Assembly: GCA_900546675.1 (NCBI GenBank) | Contig: URDQ01000042.1 | Span: forward strand, 1-18,090 | From: an uncultured Porphyromonas sp. | GTDB taxonomy: Bacteria; Bacteroidota; Bacteroidia; Bacteroidales; Porphyromonadaceae | Length of the DNA stretch: 18,090 bases | Direction: 5' to 3' | Shown here: in pieces, positions 1-7,894 of the stretch | How the letters are laid out: every line of letters begins with the position of its first letter | Numbering within the stretch: the stretch's first letter is position 1 | Position numbers and translations under genes: made by a program | The notes under the pieces: model-generated | Told to the model about the DNA's origin: nothing | Databases searched by the model: none | What the model saw: only the letters and a program-made list of their open reading frames with translations

Positions 1-42
1 GCACGTATGACTCCTGAGGAAATCTTCGAAATGGAATTATAA
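1..42 (+). CDS. 3' end of an unidentified protein-coding gene (partial)
   Basis: Frame 1 is open from the first base and ends in TAA at 40-42, giving the C-terminal residues ARMTPEEIFEMEL. A reading frame this short could be chance. Support comes from its direction, shared with the next genes, and from the likely promoter for the next gene lying only after this stop. The stop lies in an imperfect 21-bp tandem duplication (37-78), so a second TAA follows in the same frame at 61-63. The protein cannot be identified from 13 residues. Confidence 0.5.
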   Translation, partial: ARMTPEEIFEMEL

Positions 43-78
43 TGCGTCAGCCCTGCGTTATAATGCGCCAATCCTGGC
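37..78. repeat. Imperfect 21-bp tandem duplication over a stop codon
   Basis: Positions 37-57 and 58-78 both begin with TTATAATGCG and match at about 16 of 21 positions. The first copy contains the stop codon of the upstream gene, and the second repeats it in frame. It looks like a small local duplication; no function is evident. Confidence 0.6.
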
Positions 79-96
79 TATGTCCCCTTACTTTCG

Positions 97-104
97 TATA
101 TTTG
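97..104 (+). promoter_or_regulatory. Likely promoter (-7 element) of the arginine decarboxylase group
   Basis: TATATTTG is an exact match to the Bacteroidota primary sigma factor -7 element TAnnTTTG. It lies 44 bases before the start codon at 149, a reasonable leader length. No good TTTG is seen at the -33 distance, so the call rests on the -7 element and its location in the gap. Confidence 0.5.
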
Positions 105-148
105 CCAGCGCAAATTAGATATTCCCTAACCCATAAACAACTATCACG

Positions 149-703
149 ATGAGCAACAAGTACTACGGGAACTTGATCCCCAATACATTCTTCACGACAA
201 AAGGAAGCGGTGAGTCCGACCTTGAGAAGCATGCAGGCTCCTACCATATGGCACTCTACGATGCGGGCATCGCTGACTATAATATTATGGTCTACTCCTC
301 CGTCTTACCTGCTACGGCTCGACTCGTATCAGCCGATGAGGTGGATATGCCTCCCTTTGGCTCAGAGCTCAAGACGATTATGTCTGTCTCGCACGGTATC
401 CAAGATGAGTTCGTTAGCGCAGGTGTTGTCTATGCTTGGATGTACAAGGATGAGAACTTTGACGAGAAGGCTGGAGGTCTCGTCTGCGAGGTGAGCGGTC
501 GTTACCGTATAGAGGAGCTGGAGTCTCGTCTGATACGTGTCATCAACGATCTGCACCAGAACACTTACAGTCAGTACTACCTCGGTGAGCTCAACTTCAT
601 CACGGAGGGTATCACGGTGACCAAGCGCTACGGTACGGCACTGGCAGGACTCTGCTTCGTGGACTTCGTACTCCCTGAGTCTCCTATGAAGGACGAGGCT
701 TAA
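149..703 (+). CDS. Pyruvoyl-dependent arginine decarboxylase (PvlArgDC family, AaxB-like)
   Basis: This enzyme converts arginine to agmatine and CO2 using a pyruvoyl group made by self-cleavage of the proenzyme. At 184 aa it has the family's usual length. The N-terminal part shows FFTTKGSGESD (residues 14-24), resembling the start of archaeal and chlamydial members. YSSVLP (49-54) is the cleavage region: by family rule the chain breaks between Ser50 and Ser51, and Ser51 becomes the pyruvoyl group of the alpha subunit. The catalytic Glu of the family probably lies in the GLVCEVSGRY segment, but I could not place it with certainty. There is no signal peptide, so the protein should be cytosolic. 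It is followed by rpiB after 26 bases, probably in one transcript. Agmatine could feed polyamine synthesis or acid resistance; no transporter or agmatine enzyme is in view to decide. The archaeal symbol is pdaD and the chlamydial one aaxB; neither is assigned here. Confidence 0.88.
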   Translation: MSNKYYGNLIPNTFFTTKGSGESDLEKHAGSYHMALYDAGIADYNIMVYSSVLPATARLVSADEVDMPPFGSELKTIMSVSHGIQDEFVSAGVVYAWMYKDENFDEKAGGLVCEVSGRYRIEELESRLIRVINDLHQNTYSQYYLGELNFITEGITVTKRYGTALAGLCFVDFVLPESPMKDEA

Positions 704-729
704 TCAAAACGATATAGAGAAATAGTCTT

Positions 730-1167
730 ATGAAACTAGGTATTTGCTCAGACCACGCCGGCTATCAGCTCAAAGAGCAGGTTAAAGAGTGGCTCGCAGC
801 TATGCAGATCGAGTGTGTCGACTATGGTACTCATTCGGAGGAGCGCTGTGACTATCCAGACTATGCGCACCAGCTTGCCTTTGCGGTACAGATGGGGACG
901 GTAGATCGTGGTATCGCTATCTGCGGCACGGGCAACGGCATGGCTATGACGCTCAATAAGTACAACGTCATCCGTGCTGGTCTCGCTTGGAGCGAGGATA
1001 TTGCTAAGCTCATCCGAGCGCACAATGACGCTAATGTGCTGGTTATGCCAGCACGTTTCATAGAAACTGCAGAAGCTGAGCGCTGTCTGCATGCGTTCCT
1101 CGACACCCCCTTCGAGGGCGGTCGTCATAAGGAGCGTATCGACAAGATAGCACTACCTAGTTGCTAG
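730..1167 (+). CDS. rpiB: Ribose-5-phosphate isomerase B
   Basis: RpiB interconverts ribose 5-phosphate and ribulose 5-phosphate in the non-oxidative pentose phosphate pathway. The 145-aa protein has the whole RpiB/LacAB fold signature: SDHAG at residues 7-11, DYGTHS (31-36), CDYPDYA (40-46), and ICGTGNGM (64-71). Cys65 matches the catalytic cysteine of the E. coli enzyme by number, and His98 in RAHNDAN (96-102) matches the ring-opening histidine. It is cytosolic with no extra domains. It follows the arginine decarboxylase by 26 bases and precedes the four-cysteine protein by 19, so the three genes probably form one transcript. In many Bacteroidales rpiB adjoins a transketolase gene; that is not the case here. 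A LacA/LacB or allose 6-phosphate isomerase is a less likely alternative. Confidence 0.93.
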   Translation: MKLGICSDHAGYQLKEQVKEWLAAMQIECVDYGTHSEERCDYPDYAHQLAFAVQMGTVDRGIAICGTGNGMAMTLNKYNVIRAGLAWSEDIAKLIRAHNDANVLVMPARFIETAEAERCLHAFLDTPFEGGRHKERIDKIALPSC

Positions 1168-1186
1168 CGACTGCTGGCGCTGAGCT

Positions 1187-1675
1187 ATGGAGGCTCTAGA
1201 GGTCTTTTTTCTATCCATAGCGATAGGACTGATCGTGCATCTGCTCGTTCGCTGGTCGGAGCGACAGAAGTCTCGTAACGCCAACGATGCTTCACAGCAA
1301 AGCTCGCAGACGACTGGGGAGTCAGCTCTAGGCTCTGCCCTCGGTGAGGTAGAGCGTGAACTGAAAGAGTCTCTCTCTGGCGAATCGGCTACGAGTCGCT
1401 GTGCTGATGATGCGACCGCTTGTGCCAGTTGTACGGACTCTTGCTCTGAAGCTGAGAGAGCGTTGAGGCGTGCCCCTCGGATTGTCTACTACGATGACGA
1501 GGAGCTGGACGTCTTGGCGCACCGCCCCATAGAGAGCTACACCGACGCAGAGCTAGCGATGCTCCGCGAGGTGGCTGAGACGCTCCTCGAGACCGACTAT
1601 GAGGGGTGGCTCAAGAGTCTCTCGATGCGTGGCATCTTGCTCCCGCCTGAGATCTTGCAGTTGGTCACACCGTAG
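1187..1675 (+). CDS. Small membrane-anchored protein with a four-cysteine cluster, function unknown
   Basis: This 162-aa protein has three parts. Residues 4-21 form one hydrophobic segment, probably a membrane anchor with the rest in the cytosol, since basic residues follow it. Residues 25-98 are a low-complexity Ser/Glu-rich linker holding Cys72, Cys79, Cys82 and Cys86 (C-x6-C-x2-C-x3-C), a spacing that could bind a metal or Fe-S cluster. Residues 99-160 are a conserved-looking acidic helical region, beginning IVYYDDEELD and ending GILLPPEI. From memory, similar short proteins with an N-terminal helix, a Cys-rich middle and a YYDDEELD-type C-terminal part occur in Bacteroides, sometimes labelled phospholipase without evidence. 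I see no catalytic motif. It starts 19 bases after rpiB and is probably co-transcribed with it. Confidence 0.75.
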   Translation: MEALEVFFLSIAIGLIVHLLVRWSERQKSRNANDASQQSSQTTGESALGSALGEVERELKESLSGESATSRCADDATACASCTDSCSEAERALRRAPRIVYYDDEELDVLAHRPIESYTDAELAMLREVAETLLETDYEGWLKSLSMRGILLPPEILQLVTP

Positions 1676-1704
1676 GCGCACAGTACAATATATACAAGGT
1701 CTGG

Positions 1705-1712
1705 TACGTTTG
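1705..1712 (+). promoter_or_regulatory. Likely porW promoter (-7 element)
   Basis: TACGTTTG is an exact TAnnTTTG match inside the 96-base gap, 59 bases before the porW start. It suggests that porW is transcribed separately from the rpiB group. No clear TTTG is present at the -33 distance. Confidence 0.45.
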
Positions 1713-1771
1713 TGAGAGTAGGGGATTGTAGCATAGATACGCTCCCCAAGGATTAAGACTTAATTGTAAGC

Positions 1772-4700
1772 GTGGCAGACAGAGACAGATCTTATCGTGG
1801 TAAGCTACCACTGCGCACTAAGCGATGTCTAGGCGTAGTGGTAGCTTTGCTGTGCGTCTTGGGCAGCGCTGTGGGTTGTAGCACCAAGCGCAACGATAGT
1901 GCTTCGCGCTTTTACCACAATCTGACCACACGCTACAACGTCTATCACAATGGTCAGCTCGCTTTTAACGAGGGATACAAGTCTCTCTACCACGACCTCT
2001 CAGAGAGCTACACCGAGCTGCTGGTACCCGATCCTATCACACGCACAGCCGGGCCAGAGTCGTCGGAGGAGACAGCCGTGGGCGGTTCGCTAGGCAAAGC
2101 AATCGAAAAGGGACAAAAAGCGATCCGTGAGCACTCAATCCGTACGAAGCCAAAGGTTTCGCGAGAAGACCTCCTGCGCAATCCTAAGAAGAAGGCATTT
2201 TACAACAAGATGGAGTACAATCCCTTCCTGCACAATGCCTGGATGATGGTAGGGGAGGCGCAGTTTTACGGAGGACACTTTATGGAGGCGCTGGCGACCT
2301 TCTCCTATATGACGAGGCTCTACAGCACGGAGGATAAGGTGCGGGACGAAGCACGCATCTGGCAGGCTCGCTGCTACCTGGCTCTAGGCTGGGTAGGCGA
2401 AGCTGACGAGATTCTGAACAATCTACCCGAAGAGGGCGTCTACAAGAGTCGCAGTAAGATCTATCCGCTTGCGGAGACAGAGCTAGCTCTCAAGCAGGGC
2501 GACACACTCTCAGCCATCTCTTACCTGCAGCAGACGATCGATCGCAAGCCGATCAAGGCTCAGCGAGCCAGGCTTTACTACCTCTTAGGGCAGCTCTACA
2601 GCAATGAAGGTCGGTGGAGTGACGCCTCTCAAGCCTTCGGGCGAGTGGTACGTCTGGCGCCACCTTATCCGCTGGAGTTTGCCGCCACGATGCGCCGTCT
2701 AGAGATCGAGGCACAGGGCAATCCGCAGCGAGTCATACAGCGTTTGGAGCGCTTGGCACATAAGGACAAGAACAAAGAGCTCGTCGACCAGATATATCTC
2801 ACGCAGGGACGCCTCTACTTGGCGATGCCCGACACGACACATGCCGTCACCGCCTTTACGCTTGGGGTGGAGCAGAGTACGCAGCGCAGCTTCGACTATA
2901 TGCTTTGTCAGCTCCACTTAGGCGACATTTACTTAGCGCAAAACAACTACCTCAAGGCACAGGAAGCCTACGCAGGCGCAGCTAGTGTCATTGAGAAAAG
3001 CCACCCACGCTACGAGGCTGTGACCAAGCTCTCGGCCGATCTAGATCAGCTAGTCTCCTTTGCGCAGCAAGTCTACGAGCAGGACAGCCTACGGCGCATT
3101 GCGGCACTCCCAGAGGTGGTGCGGTTGGCCTATGCGGACAGTCTCATCACCGCCTACAAGAAGGCGCAAGAAGAGGCTCGTAAGCAGGAGCTACTCGCTG
3201 AGCAGCAAGGTCAAAACGAAGCACTCAACCAGCAGGCCGACATCAATATGCCTGGCGGTGGTCGCTCTGGCGGTGTCGGTACGCCTCCCCCGATGGCGGG
3301 TGGTGGCAATGGCAAGAGCTACTTCTACAATCCCACGCTGGTGACTCAGGGTAAAAACCTTTTTGAGCGCAAGTGGGGCAAGCGTCCACTGGCGGACGAC
3401 TGGCGGAGACGTAATAAGCAGATCTCCTTTGATGCGAGCGACCCCACAGCTCAGATGGGTGAGGCGGGCGAAGCGTCCGCAGACTCATTGTCTTCCGTGG
3501 CATCTCCTACGGATAGTCTCACCTCGCCCACGGATAGCTTGCCCGCAGACCAAGATCCCCTCCAGAGGGAGTATTACCTCTCCAAGCTCCCCACCACGCC
3601 CGAGCAGATTGCCGCTTCGGATGAGATTATCCAAACGGCGCTGGTCGGTATGGGCAAAGCGTTCAACGAGCAGATGGAGCGCTTCGAAGAGGCGGTCAAG
3701 AGCTACGAAGACCTGCTCAGACGCTATCCCGAGTACGCCGACAGAGCCTCCATATACTACACGCTCTATATGCTCTACCAGCGACTAGAGCGAGCAGACC
3801 TCGCCGAGCCGTGGCGACGCAAGTTGCTCGCCGAGCTACCCGAAGACCCGCTTGCCGTCACGCTACAAGATCCTAACTACATAGCCAAGCTACGCGCCAA
3901 CATCGGGGCTGATGAGAGACTTTACGACCAAGCCTTCAACGCTTACTTAGCTGGCCGATCACGAGAGGTGCAGCGGCTCTATCGTGAGACAGCGGAGTCC
4001 TATCCGCTCTCAGAGACCTTGCCACAGTTTTCCTTTGTCAATGCGCTCAGCTATGTCTTGCAGGGTGACGAAGCCGCCTTTAGAAAGGGGCTTGAGGCGC
4101 TCACCGCATCTTATCCTAAAGAGGAGGTAGCCGTCCTCGCTCAGGAGATGCTCCAGCGTCTGCTGCGTGGAGCGCACATCGCTCAGGGTGGCTACCAAGG
4201 CATCGCTTGGGATCTGCGCCTTGCGTCGCAGGATAGTGTCGCAGGAACATTGGCGGAGCAACCTTTTACCATCGGAAAGCGTAGCGACAAGTACCAAGCT
4301 CTGCTCATCGTGCCACAACGAGGTGACGCCTTGGAGCGCTCTCTGCGCTTTGCCGTCGAGAGCTTCAACTACGCTCAGTTCACCGATTACATCTTGCCCG
4401 TAGCCTTCGCCCCCTCGGAGCATGAGACCCTCGTGACCATCAGCGACCTGCCCTCGGCCACTGTCGCATGGCAGTACGTGACTCGGGCTTATAGTCCTGA
4501 GGGCTATCTCTCCGCTTTGGATAGTTCGGCGCTGCTGCTCGTTATGACCGACGACAACTACCGTCAGGTCGCCACGGGTGCCAAGAGCATCGGCGACTAT
4601 ATGACCTTCGTGGCTGACAGCTTGGTCGAGCTTTATCCCGCAGCGCACTATCTCATAGACCGCTGGCTCCTCCTCACAGGTTTGCAAGAAGAGAAGCCCG

Positions 4701-5230
4701 TGAAAAGCGATACGACCGCTACGCCCGCCATGCCAGTCGTCGATAAGCCGATCACCTTCGAGATAGATCGCTCGCAGATCGCTCTGCCAGCGGTGGAGCT
4801 GCAGCTTGACAGCTTACTGCAAAAGCCTGAAGAGACGATGCCCGTAGAGGACCAGCGCACCACGATCCAAAAGGCACGACAAGTGACTCCCGAGGATCTA
4901 AAGCAGATGGAGCGCGAGCGCAAAGCGCAAGAGCGTCAAGCGAAGCGTGAGCGTGAGGAGCAACTCAAGGAGCGTCAGCGCCAGCGAGATGCCGAGCTCA
5001 AGGCACGCCGTGAAGAGCAGCGCCGGCAGGAGCAACTACGTCAGGAGCAGATCAAGCGGGTGGAGGCAGAGCGTCGTGCTCAGGAGAAAGCACGCAAGGA
5101 GCAACTGCGTCAGCAGGAGAAAGAGCGACAGAAGCGTCTCAAGGCACTCGAGGAGGAGCGCCGTCGCAAGCTCAAAGAGCGAGAGGCGCAGCAGAAAGCG
5201 CAGCAGAAGCAGCAGAAGCAGCGTCGCTAA
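1772..5230 (+). CDS. porW: PorW/SprE-type TPR lipoprotein of the type IX secretion system
   Basis: The 1152-aa protein begins at GTG and has a lipoprotein signal: a basic N-terminus, a hydrophobic core (about 19-34) and the lipobox SAVGC with Cys36 as the lipidated residue. Just after it comes SRFYHNLTTRYNVYHNGQLAF, with the FYHNLTTRYNVY-type motif typical of SprE (gliding motility, Flavobacterium) and PorW (P. gingivalis). Two tetratricopeptide regions follow, at about 145-420 and 625-810. They are separated by a Gly/Pro-rich linker (about 490-515) with the SYFYNPTLVTQGKNLFERKW-like segment characteristic of this family. Residues from about 1045 to the end are an uninterrupted Arg/Lys/Glu/Gln-rich helix, probably a coiled coil. 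PorW/SprE is an outer-membrane lipoprotein facing the periplasm, needed for type IX secretion and reported to contact the PorK/N ring. No other type IX gene is in the window. The gene has its own likely promoter at 1705-1712. Confidence 0.88.
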   Translation: MADRDRSYRGKLPLRTKRCLGVVVALLCVLGSAVGCSTKRNDSASRFYHNLTTRYNVYHNGQLAFNEGYKSLYHDLSESYTELLVPDPITRTAGPESSEETAVGGSLGKAIEKGQKAIREHSIRTKPKVSREDLLRNPKKKAFYNKMEYNPFLHNAWMMVGEAQFYGGHFMEALATFSYMTRLYSTEDKVRDEARIWQARCYLALGWVGEADEILNNLPEEGVYKSRSKIYPLAETELALKQGDTLSAISYLQQTIDRKPIKAQRARLYYLLGQLYSNEGRWSDASQAFGRVVRLAPPYPLEFAATMRRLEIEAQGNPQRVIQRLERLAHKDKNKELVDQIYLTQGRLYLAMPDTTHAVTAFTLGVEQSTQRSFDYMLCQLHLGDIYLAQNNYLKAQEAYAGAASVIEKSHPRYEAVTKLSADLDQLVSFAQQVYEQDSLRRIAALPEVVRLAYADSLITAYKKAQEEARKQELLAEQQGQNEALNQQADINMPGGGRSGGVGTPPPMAGGGNGKSYFYNPTLVTQGKNLFERKWGKRPLADDWRRRNKQISFDASDPTAQMGEAGEASADSLSSVASPTDSLTSPTDSLPADQDPLQREYYLSKLPTTPEQIAASDEIIQTALVGMGKAFNEQMERFEEAVKSYEDLLRRYPEYADRASIYYTLYMLYQRLERADLAEPWRRKLLAELPEDPLAVTLQDPNYIAKLRANIGADERLYDQAFNAYLAGRSREVQRLYRETAESYPLSETLPQFSFVNALSYVLQGDEAAFRKGLEALTASYPKEEVAVLAQEMLQRLLRGAHIAQGGYQGIAWDLRLASQDSVAGTLAEQPFTIGKRSDKYQALLIVPQRGDALERSLRFAVESFNYAQFTDYILPVAFAPSEHETLVTISDLPSATVAWQYVTRAYSPEGYLSALDSSALLLVMTDDNYRQVATGAKSIGDYMTFVADSLVELYPAAHYLIDRWLLLTGLQEEKPVKSDTTATPAMPVVDKPITFEIDRSQIALPAVELQLDSLLQKPEETMPVEDQRTTIQKARQVTPEDLKQMERERKAQERQAKREREEQLKERQRQRDAELKARREEQRRQEQLRQEQIKRVEAERRAQEKARKEQLRQQEKERQKRLKALEEERRRKLKEREAQQKAQQKQQKQRR

Positions 5231-5275
5231 CCGCCCCTGCTGTGCTACTGCCCTAACCCTAGTAGATAGGCGATG

Positions 5276-5283
5276 CAAAGGTA
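5276..5283 (-). promoter_or_regulatory. Possible minus-strand promoter element after porW
   Basis: CAAAGGTA on the + strand is TACCTTTG on the minus strand, an exact TAnnTTTG match. It would drive an RNA antisense to the 3' end of porW. There is no -33 match and no gene to serve, and a match of this quality is expected about once by chance in the gaps of this window. Confidence 0.15.
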
Positions 5284-5343
5284 ATACCGTGCGCTATAGA
5301 ACCCTGCACTCTAGTGTACGCAATGTCTGTCTGTGACTTGTAA

Positions 5344-5502
5344 ATGTTTCAACAAGGCACAAAGAAGAGCGATACGATGACTAACTCCAATCTGTAGGGC
5401 GTAAAGGCCATAATCCAAACGCCACAACTCATACCTAGCGAACATTATATGATCCATCCCGTAAAACTAGATGTAGGGAGTAAGTCAAAGAGAACCTTGT
5501 AA
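5344..5502 (+). pseudogene. Short reading frame interrupted by one in-frame TAG, origin unknown
   Basis: The 296-base gap between porW and the antiporter gene has no intact gene. It does contain an ATG at 5344, directly after a TAA, that opens 17 codons, meets TAG at 5395-5397, and then continues open in the same frame for 34 codons to TAA at 5500-5502. The second half reads GVKAIIQTPQL...SEHYMIHPVKLDVGSKSKRTL. The composition looks protein-like rather than random, and it contains a possible restart ATG at 5449. It could be a remnant of a small gene, a copy of a dispersed element, or a chance frame. I do not recognise it with certainty. No clear terminator is seen for porW or for the converging antiporter gene. 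Confidence 0.3.
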
Positions 5503-5526
5503 GGGGGGAAGAGATCGGCTAAGTGG

Positions 5527-6549
5527 TTAGATGCCGATGCCCAGTGACTGGAGGATGAGGTAGGTCATATAGGCTACGTAGACAGCGAGCAGTACAATGC
5601 CCTCCTTGCGGCTGATCATAGCTCGTCCGAGCACGTTGCTGAAGATAAAGAGGAGGAAGACAGCTACCAGCATCATTAGATAGTCCAAGAGCTGTATGCC
5701 AGCTGGTACTAGGGGTGTGATCGTGGCAGAGGCGCCGAGGATAAAGAGGATATTGAAGATGCTACTCCCCACAACGTTGCCGATGGCAAGATCAGGCTGA
5801 CGCTTGACGGCTGCCACGACCGATGTGGCCAGCTCTGGCAGCGAGGTGCCGATGGCTACGATGGTGAGTCCGATGATTGCTTCGCTCACACCCCACGAGC
5901 GTGCTATACTAGAGGCATTGTCTACGAATAGACGTCCACCGAAGACCAGTAGAGCGAGTCCTCCGATGACCTTAGCGATAGAGAGTAGCAGTGTCATAGT
6001 CGCACGCTTTGCCTTAGACTTATCTGCATCATCCTCTAGTGGCGAGAGGTCAGGCTCGGGTGCCTTTTCCTTAGCTGCAGACATGAAGGCTAGATAAAGG
6101 TAAAAGATAAGAAGGCAGAGGAGTACGATACCATCGCCACGGTCGATGATGTTGCCCGAGAAGCCTCCCGTGAGGAGATGGTCGCTCGCCATGACTAGAC
6201 AGATGGCTGTGACCAGCATAGCGATCGGTATATCACGCTTCATAGCATCGTGTGTCACACGGATCGGGTAGATCATAGCACTGACGCCTAGTATGAGGAG
6301 GATATTGGAGATGTTACTTCCCACCACATTGGCTATGGCGATGTCAGGTTTGTTGGCTAGAGCCGAGGTGATGCTCACGACTAGCTCAGGGGCTGAGGTG
6401 CCAAAGCCTACGATCGTGAGACCGATCACCAGTTGCGACACGCCCAGTCGCTCAGCGATCGTCACAGAGCCATTGGTGAGGAAGTTTGCCCCAGCTGTGA
6501 TCATGACCAAGCCTAAGATGAGCAGTAAGAAGTAGAGTAGTATTGACAT
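5527..6549 (-). CDS. Calcium/sodium antiporter of the YrbG/CaxA type
   Basis: This 340-aa inner-membrane protein exchanges Ca2+ for Na+ or H+. The two alpha repeats of the Ca2+:cation antiporter superfamily are plain: GFGTSAPELVVS (48-59) with GNVVGSN-like AIANVVGSNISNILLILG in the first half, and AIGTSLPELATS (232-243) with IGNVVGSSIFNILFILGA in the second. The Glu residues of the two GTSxPE motifs (Glu55 and Glu239) are the expected ion ligands. About ten hydrophobic segments are visible, with an acidic and charged cytosolic loop at about 160-183 between the halves, where the bacterial family usually has its central loop. It is the last gene of the minus-strand run, 30 bases after the TPM-domain gene, and is probably co-transcribed. 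No promoter is seen in that short gap. Confidence 0.92.
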   Translation of the reverse strand: MSILLYFLLLILGLVMITAGANFLTNGSVTIAERLGVSQLVIGLTIVGFGTSAPELVVSITSALANKPDIAIANVVGSNISNILLILGVSAMIYPIRVTHDAMKRDIPIAMLVTAICLVMASDHLLTGGFSGNIIDRGDGIVLLCLLIFYLYLAFMSAAKEKAPEPDLSPLEDDADKSKAKRATMTLLLSIAKVIGGLALLVFGGRLFVDNASSIARSWGVSEAIIGLTIVAIGTSLPELATSVVAAVKRQPDLAIGNVVGSSIFNILFILGASATITPLVPAGIQLLDYLMMLVAVFLLFIFSNVLGRAMISRKEGIVLLAVYVAYMTYLILQSLGIGI

Positions 6550-6579
6550 AATGCCTAAGATATAAGGTGTAGTAGAAGT

Positions 6580-7884
6580 TTACCAGCCCCCAGTGGCACC
6601 ACCGCCACCGCCCGAACCGCCGCCGAAGCCTCCGCCGCCGAAACCGCCACCGAAACCACCACCGAAGCCACCGCCACGACCTCCTCGTCCGAGAGAGCTA
6701 CCGATGATACCTCCGAGTATGGCTCCGCCTAGGGCAGCGTCATTCTCTTTGTAGACCGTTTCGTCTGTGTGATGGTCTTGATCGCAGTAGAGACAGTGAT
6801 ACTCCTGACGATGGATATAGGCGACACGTCGATCCGCAGAGCGCAATCGGCGCGTCCCGATGCGTTGCATTGCATAGGTTCCGCAGTGCGGGCAACGCTT
6901 GTAGCGGGAGTTGCCAGCTACCTCGCCATAACGCTCTACGGCACCACAATTATCACACTGCTTGACGAGGTAGTGCACACTGCCGAGTCGCTCCTCCAGT
7001 TGCTGTGCGGGCGTGAGCAGCGATAGCTTAGCAGTGTCAGAGAGACGCTGTAGCTTGTTTTGATTACATGTACGACAGAGGAGTGCTTCGAGAGAGAGCC
7101 GATGACGCAGGATAGCGTAGAGAGCGAGGAGTACGACGATGGCTCCCGCTATCAAGAGGATGCTCCCACCGATCATTAAGATCAAAGCTATGAATAGGAA
7201 GCCTAGGATCTGCCTATTGAGTCGCTTGATACGCTGCTCCGGAGCTGTCTGCTCGTCTTTGTAAGAGACCAGCATAACGACACAGAGGATCAGCACCAAG
7301 AGGACCACCAATCCATTGAACACGCCATCCACCACTTGATCCTCCTCAGCACCATCGGTGCGCGTCGCCCCCTCGTAGTTTGCCGTGATCGTCTCTTGTA
7401 TCGCCTGCACGCCAGAGAGGATGCCTGTACTATAGTCTCCACGCTTGAAGTGTGGTGCCATACGATGAGCGATGATCTGACTACAGAGGGCATCGGGTAG
7501 CACGCCCTCTAGTCCGTAGCCCGTCTCGATGCGTATCTGACGACTATCTAGCGAGACGAGCATGACGAAGCCACTATTGTCTATCTTAGAGCCGATGCCC
7601 CAGCCACGAAGTATCTCCCGAGCGAGATCCTCGATAGAACCATTCTGACCGATGGAGGGGAGCGTGATGACGACACCCTCCACACCGTGTGTCTGGCGCA
7701 TGCTTAGGATCGTCTCGTTGATCCGTTGTAGCGCTTCGGGCTCGATGATGTGTGCTACGTCCGAGACAAACTGTGTGCTGTCCTGTAGCTGTACGTTCGG
7801 GATATCCTCCCACGAGACAGTCTTTTGGGCAGGTAGTACCCAAAAGGATAGCAGTAGTCCGAGTAAAAGTAAGGTGCGCTTCAT
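6580..7884 (-). CDS. TPM-domain (YgcG-like) membrane protein with zinc-ribbon motifs and Gly-rich tail
   Basis: The 434-aa protein has a signal peptide (1-19, ending VLPAQ), then a TPM domain at about 30-165 with the usual features: DVAHIIEP near 42-49, VEGVVITLPSI, RGWGIGSKIDNSGFVMLVSLDSR-type core, IRIETGYGLEGVLPD. Membrane segments follow at about 190-207 and 226-258. The cytosolic C-terminal half has four CxxC pairs: Cys270/273, Cys310/313, Cys331/334 and Cys364/367, which suggests two zinc ribbons. The last 35 residues are almost only Gly with Phe and Trp, ending TGGW, a common end in this family. TPM proteins are widespread but poorly defined; a plant relative acts in photosystem II repair and some are called phosphatases. 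The pairing with lemA is very common in bacteria, and the two presumably act together at the membrane. The gap to lemA is filled by repeats (7895-8014). Confidence 0.88.
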   Translation of the reverse strand: MKRTLLLLGLLLSFWVLPAQKTVSWEDIPNVQLQDSTQFVSDVAHIIEPEALQRINETILSMRQTHGVEGVVITLPSIGQNGSIEDLAREILRGWGIGSKIDNSGFVMLVSLDSRQIRIETGYGLEGVLPDALCSQIIAHRMAPHFKRGDYSTGILSGVQAIQETITANYEGATRTDGAEEDQVVDGVFNGLVVLLVLILCVVMLVSYKDEQTAPEQRIKRLNRQILGFLFIALILMIGGSILLIAGAIVVLLALYAILRHRLSLEALLCRTCNQNKLQRLSDTAKLSLLTPAQQLEERLGSVHYLVKQCDNCGAVERYGEVAGNSRYKRCPHCGTYAMQRIGTRRLRSADRRVAYIHRQEYHCLYCDQDHHTDETVYKENDAALGGAILGGIIGSSLGRGGRGGGFGGGFGGGFGGGGFGGGSGGGGGATGGW

Positions 7885-7894
7885 AGGGGGAGGA

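Noticed and set aside
748..1128. 126-aa minus-strand frame inside rpiB
   Set aside because: RpiB motifs cover the whole region on the other strand, and the antisense product resembles nothing I know.
4010..4687. 225-aa minus-strand frame inside porW
   Set aside because: It lies fully antisense to a clearly real gene, has no recognisable motif or upstream signal, and is explained by the codon bias of porW.
4900..5230. Repeat expansion or frameshift at the porW 3' end
   Set aside because: The Arg/Glu/Gln/Lys-rich tail stays in frame to a proper stop and has the heptad-like character of a charged coiled coil, as seen in many periplasmic proteins.
6580..6690. Microsatellite-like GCC/ACC tract at the end of the TPM gene
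   Set aside because: It encodes the Gly-rich tail, which is normal for this protein family.
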